A stretch of DNA of 64,000 nt from DATKCA01 sp035544675 (GTDB lineage Bacteria > Acidobacteriota > Thermoanaerobaculia > Gp7-AA8), in contig DATKCA010000283.1 of assembly GCA_035544675.1 (NCBI GenBank), positions 1-64,000 of the forward strand, read 5' to 3'. The translations under genes and the position numbers were made by a program. The notes beneath the pieces were generated by a model. That model was not told the origin of the DNA. It saw only the letters and a program-made list of their open reading frames with translations, and made no database searches. Positions 19,117 through 27,187 of this stretch are shown in pieces (the stretch's first letter is position 1; the number at the start of each line of letters is the position of its first letter).

Positions 19117-19206
19117 GGGGGCCTCGGGCCTCAGGAAGCCGCCGCTCATCCAGCGATCGGTTCTCCCGAGGCCCGAGGCCCGAGGCCTAAGGCCCGAGGC
19201 CTAACC
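19117..19206. repeat. GCCTCGG/CCGAGGC word-repeat spacer
   Basis: After the OmpA gene, GGCCTCGGGCCTCAGG is followed some 30 bases later by several CCGAGGC copies interspersed with CCTAAGG. The two halves are complementary and can form a hairpin. It fills most of the 137-base gap before the next gene; no reading frame is seen. Confidence 0.7.
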
Positions 19207-19246
19207 TTTCCCCCTCCCTTCCGTCTATTAGCGCAACGGAGGGTTC

Positions 19247-20122
19247 ATGCGACGACTTTTCATCCTTTCTCTACTGGCGCTGATCGTGGCGGCACCGGCC
19301 TACTCCTGGGGGCGGCACGGTGGCGGCGTGTCGATCTCGATCGACGACGGCGACGTGACCGATTGTGGCGATCTGCGCATCCGGTTCGGCGGCGAGCGCG
19401 CCCACGTCCTCACCGAAGAGGTTTCGGTTGCCGGCGTCCGCTCGCTGCGCGTCCGCAGCGCGCGACAGGGCGGGATCCGCGTGACGGGCTGGTCCGGCAG
19501 CAGCTACTCGGTCCAGGCCTGCAAGGCGGTTGCTGACGGCGTGAATCCGGCCGACATCCGCGTCACGTTCTCCGGCAGCGAGCTTTCGGCCACCGGACCG
19601 GACGGCGGAGATTGGGTCGTCTATTTCCTGGTGCGCGCCCCGCGCGGGGCGACACTCGACCTCGACTCGACGAACGGGCCGGTCTCTCTCGACTCGGTCG
19701 ACGGGACGGTCACCGCGCGCGTGACGAACGGTCCGCTGTCGCTCCGAAACACCTCGGGCCGCGTCGACGCCTCGTCCACGAACGGTCCGATCAGCATCGC
19801 CGGTGGCGGTGGGGAAGTGAAGGCCCAGGCCACCAACGGTCCGCTGTCGGTGAAGCTGGAGGGCTCCGGGTGGAACGGCACGCTCGACGCGTCGACGAAG
19901 AACGGTCCGGTGTCGCTCAAGCTCCCGCGCGGGTATCGCTCGGGCGTGGTCCTGGAGTCTCGCGGCCGCGGTCCCATCACCTGCCGCGCCGATGACTGCC
20001 GCCTCAACTCGCTCTTCGACGGCGAAGACGATGAGCCGCGACGAATCCAGCTCGGTTCCGGTCCCCAGAACATTCACCTGTCGACCGTCAACGGTCCAGT
20101 CAGCGTGAAGAACGCCGAGTAG
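19247..20122 (+). CDS. Exported DUF4097-type beta-helix protein with NGPxS repeats
   Basis: 291 residues with a clear signal peptide (MRRLFILSLLALIVAAPAYS). The middle and end are built from repeated beta strands carrying NGP(V/L/I)S at six sites: TNGPVSLDS, TNGPLSLRN, TNGPISIAG, TNGPLSVKL, KNGPVSLKL and VNGPVSVKN. This is the pattern of DUF4097/putative adhesin proteins, predicted to fold as a right-handed beta solenoid outside the cytoplasm. Function is unknown in the family. GGAGGG lies just before the ATG. Repeat-rich spacers surround it on both sides, so it is probably monocistronic. Confidence 0.85.
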   Translation: MRRLFILSLLALIVAAPAYSWGRHGGGVSISIDDGDVTDCGDLRIRFGGERAHVLTEEVSVAGVRSLRVRSARQGGIRVTGWSGSSYSVQACKAVADGVNPADIRVTFSGSELSATGPDGGDWVVYFLVRAPRGATLDLDSTNGPVSLDSVDGTVTARVTNGPLSLRNTSGRVDASSTNGPISIAGGGGEVKAQATNGPLSVKLEGSGWNGTLDASTKNGPVSLKLPRGYRSGVVLESRGRGPITCRADDCRLNSLFDGEDDEPRRIQLGSGPQNIHLSTVNGPVSVKNAE

Positions 20123-20124
20123 AT

Positions 20125-20337
20125 CGGCCTTGGGGTTAGCCGTCAGGCCTTAGGGGAGCCGGTCTCCTAAGGCCTGAGGAACCTCTGCGTAAGCTCTGCG
20201 TCCTCTGTGACTCTGTGGTTTGACGTCAACCACAGAGTCACAGAGATCACAAAGTTGCGCAGAGGCTCCCTAAGGCCTAAGGACTAAGGACCAAGGCCTA
20301 AGGACTAAGGCCGTCTAACGCCGAGCGTCTAACGCCT
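20125..20337. repeat. Nested inverted and word repeats filling an intergenic gap
   Basis: A 17-base palindrome core CTCTGTGACTCTGTGGT, extended to 18 bp (20203-20220 with 20228-20245), sits at the centre. Outer arms CCTCTGCG and CGCAGAGG flank it, and beyond them lie CCTAAGGCC-type words, followed by AAGGACTAAGG, AAGGCC and TCTAACGCC copies. The whole gap of about 240 bases can fold as a long nested hairpin and has no gene. The core is identical to that at 8961-9006. Confidence 0.75.
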
Positions 20338-20361
20338 GAAGTCACCCTTTACAATGACGCG

Positions 20362-21690
20362 GTGTCCGTTCCGGCCCAGCTCGGCACCCGGAGGCTCGTC
20401 ACAGTTCTCGGCGTCACCTTCGGCGTAGCCGTCTCGGTCGGCAACACCGTCGGGGCTGGAATTCTGCGGGCGCCGGGCGAAATCGCGGCGTATCTTCCGG
20501 AGTTCTGGCCCTTTCTGGCCATCTGGCTGGCCGGCGGGATCTATGCGCTGCTCGGCGCGAACGCGCTCTCCGAGCTGGCCACGCTCGTCCCGCGGTCGGG
20601 GGGCCAATACGTCTTCGTGCGGCGCGGCCTCGGCGACTACGCCGGCTTCGTGGTCGGCTGGAGCGACTGGATCTCCACCTGCGGGACTACGGCCCTGGTC
20701 GGCCTGGTGCTCGGTGAGTACCTGGTCGGACTCGTTCCCGAGCTGCGCGCGTACGAGTTCGTGGCCCTGGTCATCGTGATCATGCTCACGACCGTGCAGT
20801 GGGCGGGGGTGCGGTGGGGTGGCGCGGCGCAGAACGTCACGACGGTTCTCAAAGGCGTCGCGCTTCTCTTCTTCGTGGGAGCCTGTTTCTACTTCGGAAC
20901 ACGCAATCCGGCCGCGGCCGCGCTTCAGGTGGACCGGGAGACCACGATGCTGCTGGCCGTCATCCTCTCGATGCAGGCGGTGATCTACACCTACGACGGA
21001 TGGACGGCGCCGATCTACTTTTCGGAAGAGATCAAGGACCCGGGCCGGAACATCCCGCGGGCGATGTTCAGCGGCCTGGCCGTCGTCATCGTCGTGTATC
21101 TGCTCGTCAACATCGGCTTCGCACGGGTGGTGCCGCTGCCGACTCTGGCCGGTGAGAAGCTCGCCGCCGCGGCGGTCGCGCAGCACATGTTCGGGATCAA
21201 CGGCGACACGGTTCTGCGGCTCGTGGCGGTGTTGATCCTGTTCAGCGCGGTGAATGCGAACGTGCTGATGGCGCCGCGCGTCGTCTACGCGATGAGCAAC
21301 GACCGTCTGTTCTGGCACGGGGCGTCGGAGGTGAACCGGGGCGGTACACCGGACATCGCGCTGCTGCTCAGCAGCATTCTGGCCGGCGCGTTCATCGTGA
21401 CGGGAACGTTCCAGACCGTCATCGGAAAGCTGGCCTTTTTCTTCGTCGCCAACTACACGCTCTCGTTCATCACGCTGTTCGTGCTGCGCCGCCGCGAGCC
21501 CGCCGTCCAGCGTCCGTACCGCGCCTGGGGACATCCGCTGACCACCGGGCTGGCCCTGGTCTCGTCGATCGCGTTTCTCATCGGATCCGCGCTCTCCGAC
21601 ACGGCCAACACGCTCTGGGCGGTGGTCATCCTCTTTCTGAGCTACCCCGTCTATCTGTTGATCTCCCGGCGCGGTAGAGTGCCATCGTGA
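20362..21690 (+). CDS. APC-family amino acid permease
   Basis: 442 residues with about 12 membrane helices. The first helix has the APC signature VAVSVGNTVGAGILRAPGEI, and ALLGANALSELATLVPRSGG with QYVFVRRGLGDYAGF follows, as in amino-acid/polyamine exchangers. The start is the GTG at 20362; a nearby ATG at 20354 is in another frame. Substrate unknown. The next gene, a Rieske oxygenase, begins inside this stop codon, so the permease probably imports the oxygenase substrate. A quaternary-amine or amino-acid-like compound is an inference from that pairing. Confidence 0.88.
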   Translation: MSVPAQLGTRRLVTVLGVTFGVAVSVGNTVGAGILRAPGEIAAYLPEFWPFLAIWLAGGIYALLGANALSELATLVPRSGGQYVFVRRGLGDYAGFVVGWSDWISTCGTTALVGLVLGEYLVGLVPELRAYEFVALVIVIMLTTVQWAGVRWGGAAQNVTTVLKGVALLFFVGACFYFGTRNPAAAALQVDRETTMLLAVILSMQAVIYTYDGWTAPIYFSEEIKDPGRNIPRAMFSGLAVVIVVYLLVNIGFARVVPLPTLAGEKLAAAAVAQHMFGINGDTVLRLVAVLILFSAVNANVLMAPRVVYAMSNDRLFWHGASEVNRGGTPDIALLLSSILAGAFIVTGTFQTVIGKLAFFFVANYTLSFITLFVLRRREPAVQRPYRAWGHPLTTGLALVSSIAFLIGSALSDTANTLWAVVILFLSYPVYLLISRRGRVPS

Positions 21691-22760
21691 CCTGGTCCTT
21701 CGATCCGCGGCTGGCGCGAGCCTCCACGATTCCCTCCGGCTACTACACCGATCCGGACGTGCTCCGCCTGGAGAAGCGGAACATCTTCGAGAAGACGTGG
21801 CAGCTCGTCGGGAGCGCCGAGCAGGTATCCGAGCCCGGCCGCTACTTCACAGCAGTGATCGGCGATGAGCCCGTGCTGATCACGCGGAGCGGCGACGGCG
21901 CGATTCAGGCGATGTCGAACGTCTGCCGTCACCGCGCCGGTCCCGTGGCCAGGGGGGAGGGAAAGCGCAGCTCGATCCAGTGCCGCTACCACGGCTGGAC
22001 GTACTCCCTCGACGGCCATCTGCTCGGCACTCCGGAGATGGACGGCATCGAGTGTTTCGATCGCTCGGAGATCGCCCTGCCGCGATTCCGCGCCGAGGAG
22101 TGGAACGGGCTCCTCTTCGTGACCCTCGACCCCGGCGCCCCCTCACTCCTGGAGTGCTTCGGCGGTCTCGCGGACGACATGCCGAAGAACGACTTCAGCG
22201 GCTTCCGCCTCGCCGCGCGCAAGGAGTGGGAGCTCGCGTGCAACTGGAAGGTGTACGTCGACAACTACCTCGAGGGCTATCACATCCCGATCGTGCATCC
22301 CGGTCTGTTTCGCGAGCTCGACTATCCGAATTACCGCACCGAGACGAAGGGAAGCCATTCCATTCAGTTCGCGCCGGCGAAGGAAGGGCGCATCAGGCTC
22401 GTGGAGGGGCGAGAGAGCGAGGTCCGCTACTTCTGGCTTTACCCCAACCTGATGTTGAACGTCTATCCGGACAACTTCTCCACGAACCTGATCGTGCCGC
22501 TGGATCACGCGCGGACCCGGACCGTGTTCGAGTGGTACTTCCGGGACCCCGAATCGAAGCGCGTGAAGGACGAGCTTGCCGAGACCGTGGCGTTCAGCGA
22601 TGAGATTCAGCTGGAGGACATCGAGATCTGCCAGGACGTGCAGCGCGGCCTGCAGTCGTCGACCTACGAGAGCGGGCGCTATTCGCCGGTGCGTGAGAAC
22701 GGCGTCCATCACTTTCACGGGCTGTACGCCGCTTCGATGGAGCTCCGGCGGGAGGAATGA
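21687..22760 (+). CDS. Rieske-type ring-hydroxylating/quaternary-amine oxygenase, alpha subunit
   Basis: 357 residues. The Rieske [2Fe-2S] site is Cys80-x-His82 (CRHRAG) and Cys99-x2-His102 (CRYHGW). The mononuclear iron site has NYLEGYHIPIVHP with His199 and His204. At the position of the usual bridging Asp there is Glu196, as in carnitine monooxygenase CntA. The end (ENGVHHFHGLY) resembles CntA/choline-monooxygenase-type proteins. Expected chemistry is O2-dependent hydroxylation or N-demethylation with electrons from a separate reductase, which is not in the window. GTG at 21687 overlaps the permease stop, and the stop overlaps the next gene, making a tightly coupled trio. Confidence 0.88.
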   Translation: MTWSFDPRLARASTIPSGYYTDPDVLRLEKRNIFEKTWQLVGSAEQVSEPGRYFTAVIGDEPVLITRSGDGAIQAMSNVCRHRAGPVARGEGKRSSIQCRYHGWTYSLDGHLLGTPEMDGIECFDRSEIALPRFRAEEWNGLLFVTLDPGAPSLLECFGGLADDMPKNDFSGFRLAARKEWELACNWKVYVDNYLEGYHIPIVHPGLFRELDYPNYRTETKGSHSIQFAPAKEGRIRLVEGRESEVRYFWLYPNLMLNVYPDNFSTNLIVPLDHARTRTVFEWYFRDPESKRVKDELAETVAFSDEIQLEDIEICQDVQRGLQSSTYESGRYSPVRENGVHHFHGLYAASMELRREE

Positions 22761-24562
22761 TCTCGTCCATGATCACCCTCGAGATCCTGGGATCGGTCGC
22801 GCTGCTGCTCGTCGCGGTGTACATCGTGGTGCGGCAGGTGGCATCGGTGCGCGCCGAGCGCGCCCTTCGCGAGACGAACCAGTTCGCCGCCGAGATCATC
22901 GAGAACGCCGGCGAGGGGATCGTCGTCTACGACCGTGAGCTGCGCTACCTGCTCTGGAACCGCTTCATGGAAGACCTCACCGGCCTGCCCGCCGACCAGG
23001 TGGTGGGAAAGAAGGCGCCGGAGATCTTTCCGCACATCCGCGAGCAGCACGTCGACGAGCTGCTGTATCGGGCCATGGAAGGGGAGACCGTTTCCTCGCC
23101 CGACATCCATTACTTCGTGCCCGGGACAGAGAGGCGGGGCTGGATATCGGCCGTCTACCGGCCGCACTACGACGCAAACGGCCACATCGCCGGGGCCATC
23201 GGTCTGATCCGCGACATCACCGAGCGAAAGACCGCCGAGCAGCAGATCGAGTTTCAGGCGTACCACGACTCGCTGACCGCACTGGCCAACCGCCGGCTCT
23301 TCCAGGAGCATCTGACGCTGGCGCTGGCGCTGGCGCAGCGGCGGAGCCGTCTGATCGCCGTGCTGTTTCTCGACCTCGATCACTTCAAGGTGGTGAACGA
23401 CTCGCTCGGCCACTCCGTCGGTGACGAGCTGCTCAAGATCGTGGGAGCGCGGCTCAAGTCCGCCGTGCGCGAAGGCGACACCGTGGCGCGAGTGGGCGGC
23501 GACGAGTTCACGATCGTGCTGCAGGACCTCCAGCACAAGGACGACGCGGTGATCGTCGCCGAGAAGGTCCTGCGCACCATCGCCGAGCCGGTCGACGTGT
23601 CGGGGCACCGGCTCTACGTCACCACCAGCATCGGCATCACCACGTTTCCCGACGACGGCGACGACGCCGAGACGCTGATCAAGAACGCCGACAACGCCAT
23701 GTATCGCGCCAAGGCCGAGGGGCGGAACACGTTTCATATGTCGACGCAGGAGCTCAACCGCTCCATGCAGGAGCGGATGACGATCGAGAGCGGCCTGCAT
23801 CAGGCCATGGAGCGCAACGAGTTCGAGCTCTACTATCAGCCGCAGATCGACGTTCGCTCCATGAGAGTGGTGGGGATGGAGGCTTTGCTGCGCTGGCGTC
23901 ATCCCCAGCGCGGGATCGTCGCGCCGGCGGACTTCATCGGCGTGGCCGAGGATCGCGGTTTCATCGTGCTGATCGGTGACTGGGTGCTGCGGACGGCCTG
24001 CAAGCACACCCGCTCCATCACGGCCGGCACGCCGGATCGCGACTTCCGCGTTGCTGTGAACATCTCCGCACGACAGTTCCGCGACCAGACGCTGGTGCAG
24101 CGGGTCGAGTCCGCCCTGCGTGAGTCGGGCCTCGAGCCGGGACGGCTGGAGCTGGAGATCACCGAGAGCGTGGCCATGGAAAATGTCGAGCTGACTCTCT
24201 CCGTGCTGACGCAGTTGCGGCGGCTGGGCATCCGCATCGGCCTCGACGACTTCGGCACCGGTCATTCCTCGCTCAGCTATCTCAAACGGTTTCCGCTCGA
24301 CTCGCTGAAGATCGACCGCACCTTCGTCGACGACCTGCCCGACCGCTTCGAGGATGCCGCCATCGTGCGCGCCGTCATCCAGCTCGCCCAGGGGCTGAAC
24401 CTGCGCGTCGTCGCGGAAGGCGTGGAGCGGCCCGAGCAGCTCGCCTTCCTCCGCGAGAACGACTGCCAGGAAGTGCAGGGCTACTACTTCGGCCAGCCGC
24501 TCCAGGCCGCGGAGTTCGAGAGACTCTTCGCGCTCGACGAAGCGGTGGCTGTGTCTCCCTGA
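22757..24562 (+). CDS. Membrane-anchored PAS-GGDEF-EAL cyclic-di-GMP enzyme
   Basis: 601 residues. One N-terminal membrane segment (ILGSVALLLVAVYIVV) is followed by a PAS domain (about 45-165), GGDEF (about 170-330) and EAL (about 345-595). The cyclase site GGDEF (247-251) is intact, and REGD five residues before it matches the RxxD inhibitory site. The EAL part has EALLRW (375-380), EITESVAMEN, DDFGTG (497-502) and VAEGVE, the metal and catalytic residues of an active phosphodiesterase. The protein could therefore make and break c-di-GMP in response to a PAS ligand. The ATG at 22757 overlaps the oxygenase stop; ATG at 22769 is an alternative. Confidence 0.92.
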   Translation: MISSMITLEILGSVALLLVAVYIVVRQVASVRAERALRETNQFAAEIIENAGEGIVVYDRELRYLLWNRFMEDLTGLPADQVVGKKAPEIFPHIREQHVDELLYRAMEGETVSSPDIHYFVPGTERRGWISAVYRPHYDANGHIAGAIGLIRDITERKTAEQQIEFQAYHDSLTALANRRLFQEHLTLALALAQRRSRLIAVLFLDLDHFKVVNDSLGHSVGDELLKIVGARLKSAVREGDTVARVGGDEFTIVLQDLQHKDDAVIVAEKVLRTIAEPVDVSGHRLYVTTSIGITTFPDDGDDAETLIKNADNAMYRAKAEGRNTFHMSTQELNRSMQERMTIESGLHQAMERNEFELYYQPQIDVRSMRVVGMEALLRWRHPQRGIVAPADFIGVAEDRGFIVLIGDWVLRTACKHTRSITAGTPDRDFRVAVNISARQFRDQTLVQRVESALRESGLEPGRLELEITESVAMENVELTLSVLTQLRRLGIRIGLDDFGTGHSSLSYLKRFPLDSLKIDRTFVDDLPDRFEDAAIVRAVIQLAQGLNLRVVAEGVERPEQLAFLRENDCQEVQGYYFGQPLQAAEFERLFALDEAVAVSP

Positions 24563-24747
24563 AGCCCCTTCAGCCTCGCAGAAGCTCGTGGTCGTCGGGA
24601 CGGGGAGGAGGGATCACGTTTGCCGGCGCCGGAGAGGTGGCGCGAGAGCAGCAGGACCGGCTGCGCCGGCGCCGATGACGTCGTACTTCAACGGGAGAAC
24701 GTCGTGCCGATCACGTGCCCCAAGCGGCGCCGCGATCTTCGGATGTC
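24563..24747. other. Gap without a convincing gene
   Basis: Short open frames exist on both strands (for example one ending GEVAREQQDRLRRRR before a TGA near 24677), but none has a start site, useful length or a recognisable family. It may be a decayed gene or plain spacer. Confidence 0.4.
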
Positions 24748-24975
24748 TTACTCGCCCACGATCTCGCGCCACGGAAGCTTGCGAACCAGAGTCACCTTCT
24801 CGTCGATCTCCACCTGCGTCGCTTTCTCGCCGAGGACACGTCGCAGGTACTCGACTTCGGTCGAGACGAGCTTGTTGTGTTTCGGGAGAAGGCGGATGGC
24901 AGCGCTCTGGAGGTTGCGTTCCGAAACGGAAATGAGTTTGGGGGTTCTCTTGACCTTCTCACTCATGACGTTCAT
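24748..24975 (-). CDS. Small hypothetical protein
   Basis: 75 residues from ATG 24975, or 72 from the in-frame ATG at 24966. I do not recognise the family. The sequence looks like a real soluble protein: mixed charged and hydrophobic residues (SERNLQSAAIRLLPKHNKLV, EYLRRVLGEKATQVEIDEKV, LVRKLPWREIVGE) and a codon third-position pattern rich in G and C, as in the neighbours. No clear ribosome site is visible. It lies alone between the c-di-GMP enzyme and the ankyrin gene, on the opposite strand to both. Confidence 0.5.
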   Translation of the reverse strand: MNVMSEKVKRTPKLISVSERNLQSAAIRLLPKHNKLVSTEVEYLRRVLGEKATQVEIDEKVTLVRKLPWREIVGE

Positions 24976-25313
24976 GAAAAGGGCAACCGCCAGATTTGCC
25001 GAAACAATCCTGCGGATCAGGCCATTACCGTTTTCGAGTGTTGGTGATCACACGGCTCTGTACGGCGGTGCGGAACGAGAACGCCTCCTGCACGAACGAC
25101 CGGCGCTCGGATGTGCATTCGCAGAGCGCGCAGCGGAGCCCTTCCACGTGCGCTGCGCGGGTGTGAGAACAGAGGTCGCACTTCGAGCCGGGCATGCTCA
25201 TGGATGGTTATTTGATCAAGAGTGATGCCATAGCGGATGAGATTCTCGTCCGCGTAGAATCCGAGCCCGAAATGGAGCGTGGCGGAGCCGATTCGCTCCG
25301 CCCCGTAGAGACG
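24976..25313. other. Spacer before the ankyrin gene
   Basis: About 340 bases, noticeably less GC-rich in places than the flanks. The ankyrin frame remains open through part of it (from 25194), but that extension has no ankyrin similarity. No RNA gene or repeat is seen. Confidence 0.4.
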
Positions 25314-25958
25314 ATGACTGAGCTCTTCGACGCCATCCGCAGCGGCGATGCCGCCGCCGTCCACTCTCTGCTCGACTCGGATCCGGGGCTTCTGGCGGGC
25401 AGGCAGAACAACGTCTCGGCGGTGATGTGGGCGATCTACAACGGCCGGAAGGAGATCGCGCGGCTGCTCGTCCAGCGCGGCGCGGACGTCTCCTTTCACG
25501 AGGCCTGCGCCCTCGGCGATGCCGAGAGAGTGGCGGCAATGCTCGAGGCCGACGCGAGCCTGCTGGACGCGAAGTCGCCGGACGGCTTTCCCGGGGTGGG
25601 CCTGGCGATCTTCTTCGGCCATCCTGGTATCGCCAGGCTCCTCATCGAGCGCGGTGCCGATGTCGCCATGCCTGCAGACAACGCCCAGCGCGTTGCGCCG
25701 GTCCACGCGGCTGCGGCTGCATGCGATCGGGAGACGATGCTTCTCCTTCTCGAGCGGGGCGCCGATCCGAATGCGCGGCAGCAGATGGACTACACGGCGC
25801 TGCACGGCGCGGCGAGCCGCGGCGACGTGGAGATGGCGAAGATGCTGATCGATCGCGGCGCGGACCGGGCGGCGCGCGGCAGCGACGGCAAGACGGTGGC
25901 CGAGGTCGCCGTCGAGCATGGACATCCGGAGTTCGCGGCGTGGCTCTCGGCCAACTAG
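25314..25958 (+). CDS. Ankyrin-repeat protein
   Basis: 214 residues from ATG 25314 (MTELFDAIRSGDAAAVHSLL), a typical ankyrin N-cap; the frame extends upstream to 25194 without similarity. About five to six ankyrin units follow: NGRKEIARLLVQRGADVSFH, ALGDAERVAAMLEADASLLD, FGHPGIARLLIERGADVAMP, DRETMLLLLERGADPNARQQ, RGDVEMAKMLIDRGADRAAR and a capping EHGHPEFAAWL. There is no signal peptide, so it is probably a cytoplasmic protein-interaction scaffold. Partner unknown. It converges on the FAD reductase with only a 21-base gap. Confidence 0.85.
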   Translation: MTELFDAIRSGDAAAVHSLLDSDPGLLAGRQNNVSAVMWAIYNGRKEIARLLVQRGADVSFHEACALGDAERVAAMLEADASLLDAKSPDGFPGVGLAIFFGHPGIARLLIERGADVAMPADNAQRVAPVHAAAAACDRETMLLLLERGADPNARQQMDYTALHGAASRGDVEMAKMLIDRGADRAARGSDGKTVAEVAVEHGHPEFAAWLSAN

Positions 25959-25979
25959 TGAGTGAGAGGAGCGGGGGCG

Positions 25980-27086
25980 CTACGCGGTCACGCCCGTCGG
26001 GTCGAGCCGTGCGTCGGGAAACGAGCCGCGTCCGAAGAAGACGTGCTCGGCGATGGCGCGGAACGGCTGCAGGCGCAGCATCGAGCATCCCAGCTCGATG
26101 ATTGCCGGGCTCCGGATCGTGGCGATGGCGCGCCGCATCCACCGGCGGGCGATGAATCGCGCGCCGAACCTGGCGCCGGTGTATTGCGCGAGCACGCGGG
26201 CGTCGCCGGAATCGAGGTAGGCGGCGATCACCTCCGCCGCGAAGGTCGAGAGGCGAATCGCTGCGTCCAGACCTCCGGCCGTGAGTGGTGAGACGGCGCC
26301 GGCTGCATCACCCGCGAGGAGTCCCCTCTGGTTTGCGATCCGGCCCAGGATTCCGTTGACCGGGATCAGCCCGCCGCGGCGCTCGATGGTCCGGGCGTTG
26401 GCAAAGGGGAGCGATTGCCGGAACGTGCGCAGCGCCTGGGCCGGGTCGAATCGCTCGCGATATCCGGCCAGTCCGACATGCGCCTCGCTGCCGTCATCGA
26501 CGACCCATGCGATGTATCCGGGTGCGAGCCGGGGGTGGAGATAGCAGTGAAGCGCCGGCTCGCCTCCGGCGGACTCGACCACGTCCTCCAGCCCGACGAG
26601 AAACTCGCTGTTGCGGTCGAGCGAGAGGCAGCGGGCGACGGCCGAGCGCGCCCCGTCGGCGCCGGCGAGGTATCGCACGGCGCAGGTCTGTTCACGGCGG
26701 TTGCGCCGGAGGGTCAGTGCTGATCCGTCGAATGCCACGAACTCGGCGGATGGCATCCAGGTCACGCCGGCGCGGGAGCACTGCTCCAGAAGGTAGAGAT
26801 AGAGCCAGCTCATGCGGCCGACGCGGAACTCGTCCTGCCCGGCCACGAGATGGAAGGGGCGGCGGGAGGGGGAGTAGAGGGTGACGTGGCGGATGGGCGC
26901 GCCGAGCTGCTCGCCGGGCAGCGGGAAGTCCTCCCACGTTTTGCGAACGAAGATGCCGGTGGTGTGCACGCCGTCGGCGACGGAGGCCTTGCGGTCGGCG
27001 AGGAGGACGCGGAGGCCGCGAGAGGCGAGGAGGCGGGAGAGGTGGAGGCCGGCCAGGCCGGCGCCGATGACGGCGACGTCGTACAT
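25980..27086 (-). CDS. FAD-dependent oxidoreductase of the geranylgeranyl-reductase type
   Basis: 368 residues. The N-terminal dinucleotide fold is VAVIGAGLAGLHLSRLLASR; LAGADGARSAVARCL and GLLAGDAAGAVSPLTAGGLD are the second and third FAD contacts of the hydroxylase/GGR superfamily. Geranylgeranyl reductases hydrogenate isoprenoid chains; related proteins are halogenases and hydroxylases, so the exact reaction is open. ATG at 27086 gives a start right at the Rossmann strand. A 9-bp dyad lies just upstream of the start. It may be cotranscribed with acpP and fabF on the same strand, but the roughly 100-base gap leaves this uncertain. Confidence 0.8.
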   Translation of the reverse strand: MYDVAVIGAGLAGLHLSRLLASRGLRVLLADRKASVADGVHTTGIFVRKTWEDFPLPGEQLGAPIRHVTLYSPSRRPFHLVAGQDEFRVGRMSWLYLYLLEQCSRAGVTWMPSAEFVAFDGSALTLRRNRREQTCAVRYLAGADGARSAVARCLSLDRNSEFLVGLEDVVESAGGEPALHCYLHPRLAPGYIAWVVDDGSEAHVGLAGYRERFDPAQALRTFRQSLPFANARTIERRGGLIPVNGILGRIANQRGLLAGDAAGAVSPLTAGGLDAAIRLSTFAAEVIAAYLDSGDARVLAQYTGARFGARFIARRWMRRAIATIRSPAIIELGCSMLRLQPFRAIAEHVFFGRGSFPDARLDPTGVTA

Positions 27087-27091
27087 GCGAA

Positions 27092-27112
27092 GTACTTTAT
27101 AGCATAAAGTAC
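27092..27112 (-). promoter_or_regulatory. 9-bp dyad directly upstream of the FAD reductase
   Basis: GTACTTTAT (27092-27100), a 3-base spacer and ATAAAGTAC (27104-27112) form a perfect inverted repeat ending six bases before the ATG. It is strikingly AT-rich for this genome. On the minus strand it contains TGCTATAAA, which resembles an extended -10 element, so an operator over a promoter with a very short leader is possible. A translational hairpin is the alternative. Confidence 0.5.
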
Positions 27113-27154
27113 GCCGGTGGGCATGGGCGGTGTCTACGGGTTCTGTTACGAGAG

Positions 27155-27187
27155 TCAAAAGCCGGGCTCGGGCTCGGGCACGGGGAC
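27155..27187. repeat. GGGCTC direct-repeat spacer after fabF
   Basis: GCCGGGCTCGGGCTCGGGC shows tandem GGGCTC words directly downstream of the fabF stop. There is no complementary half, so a hairpin is not evident. Confidence 0.5.
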
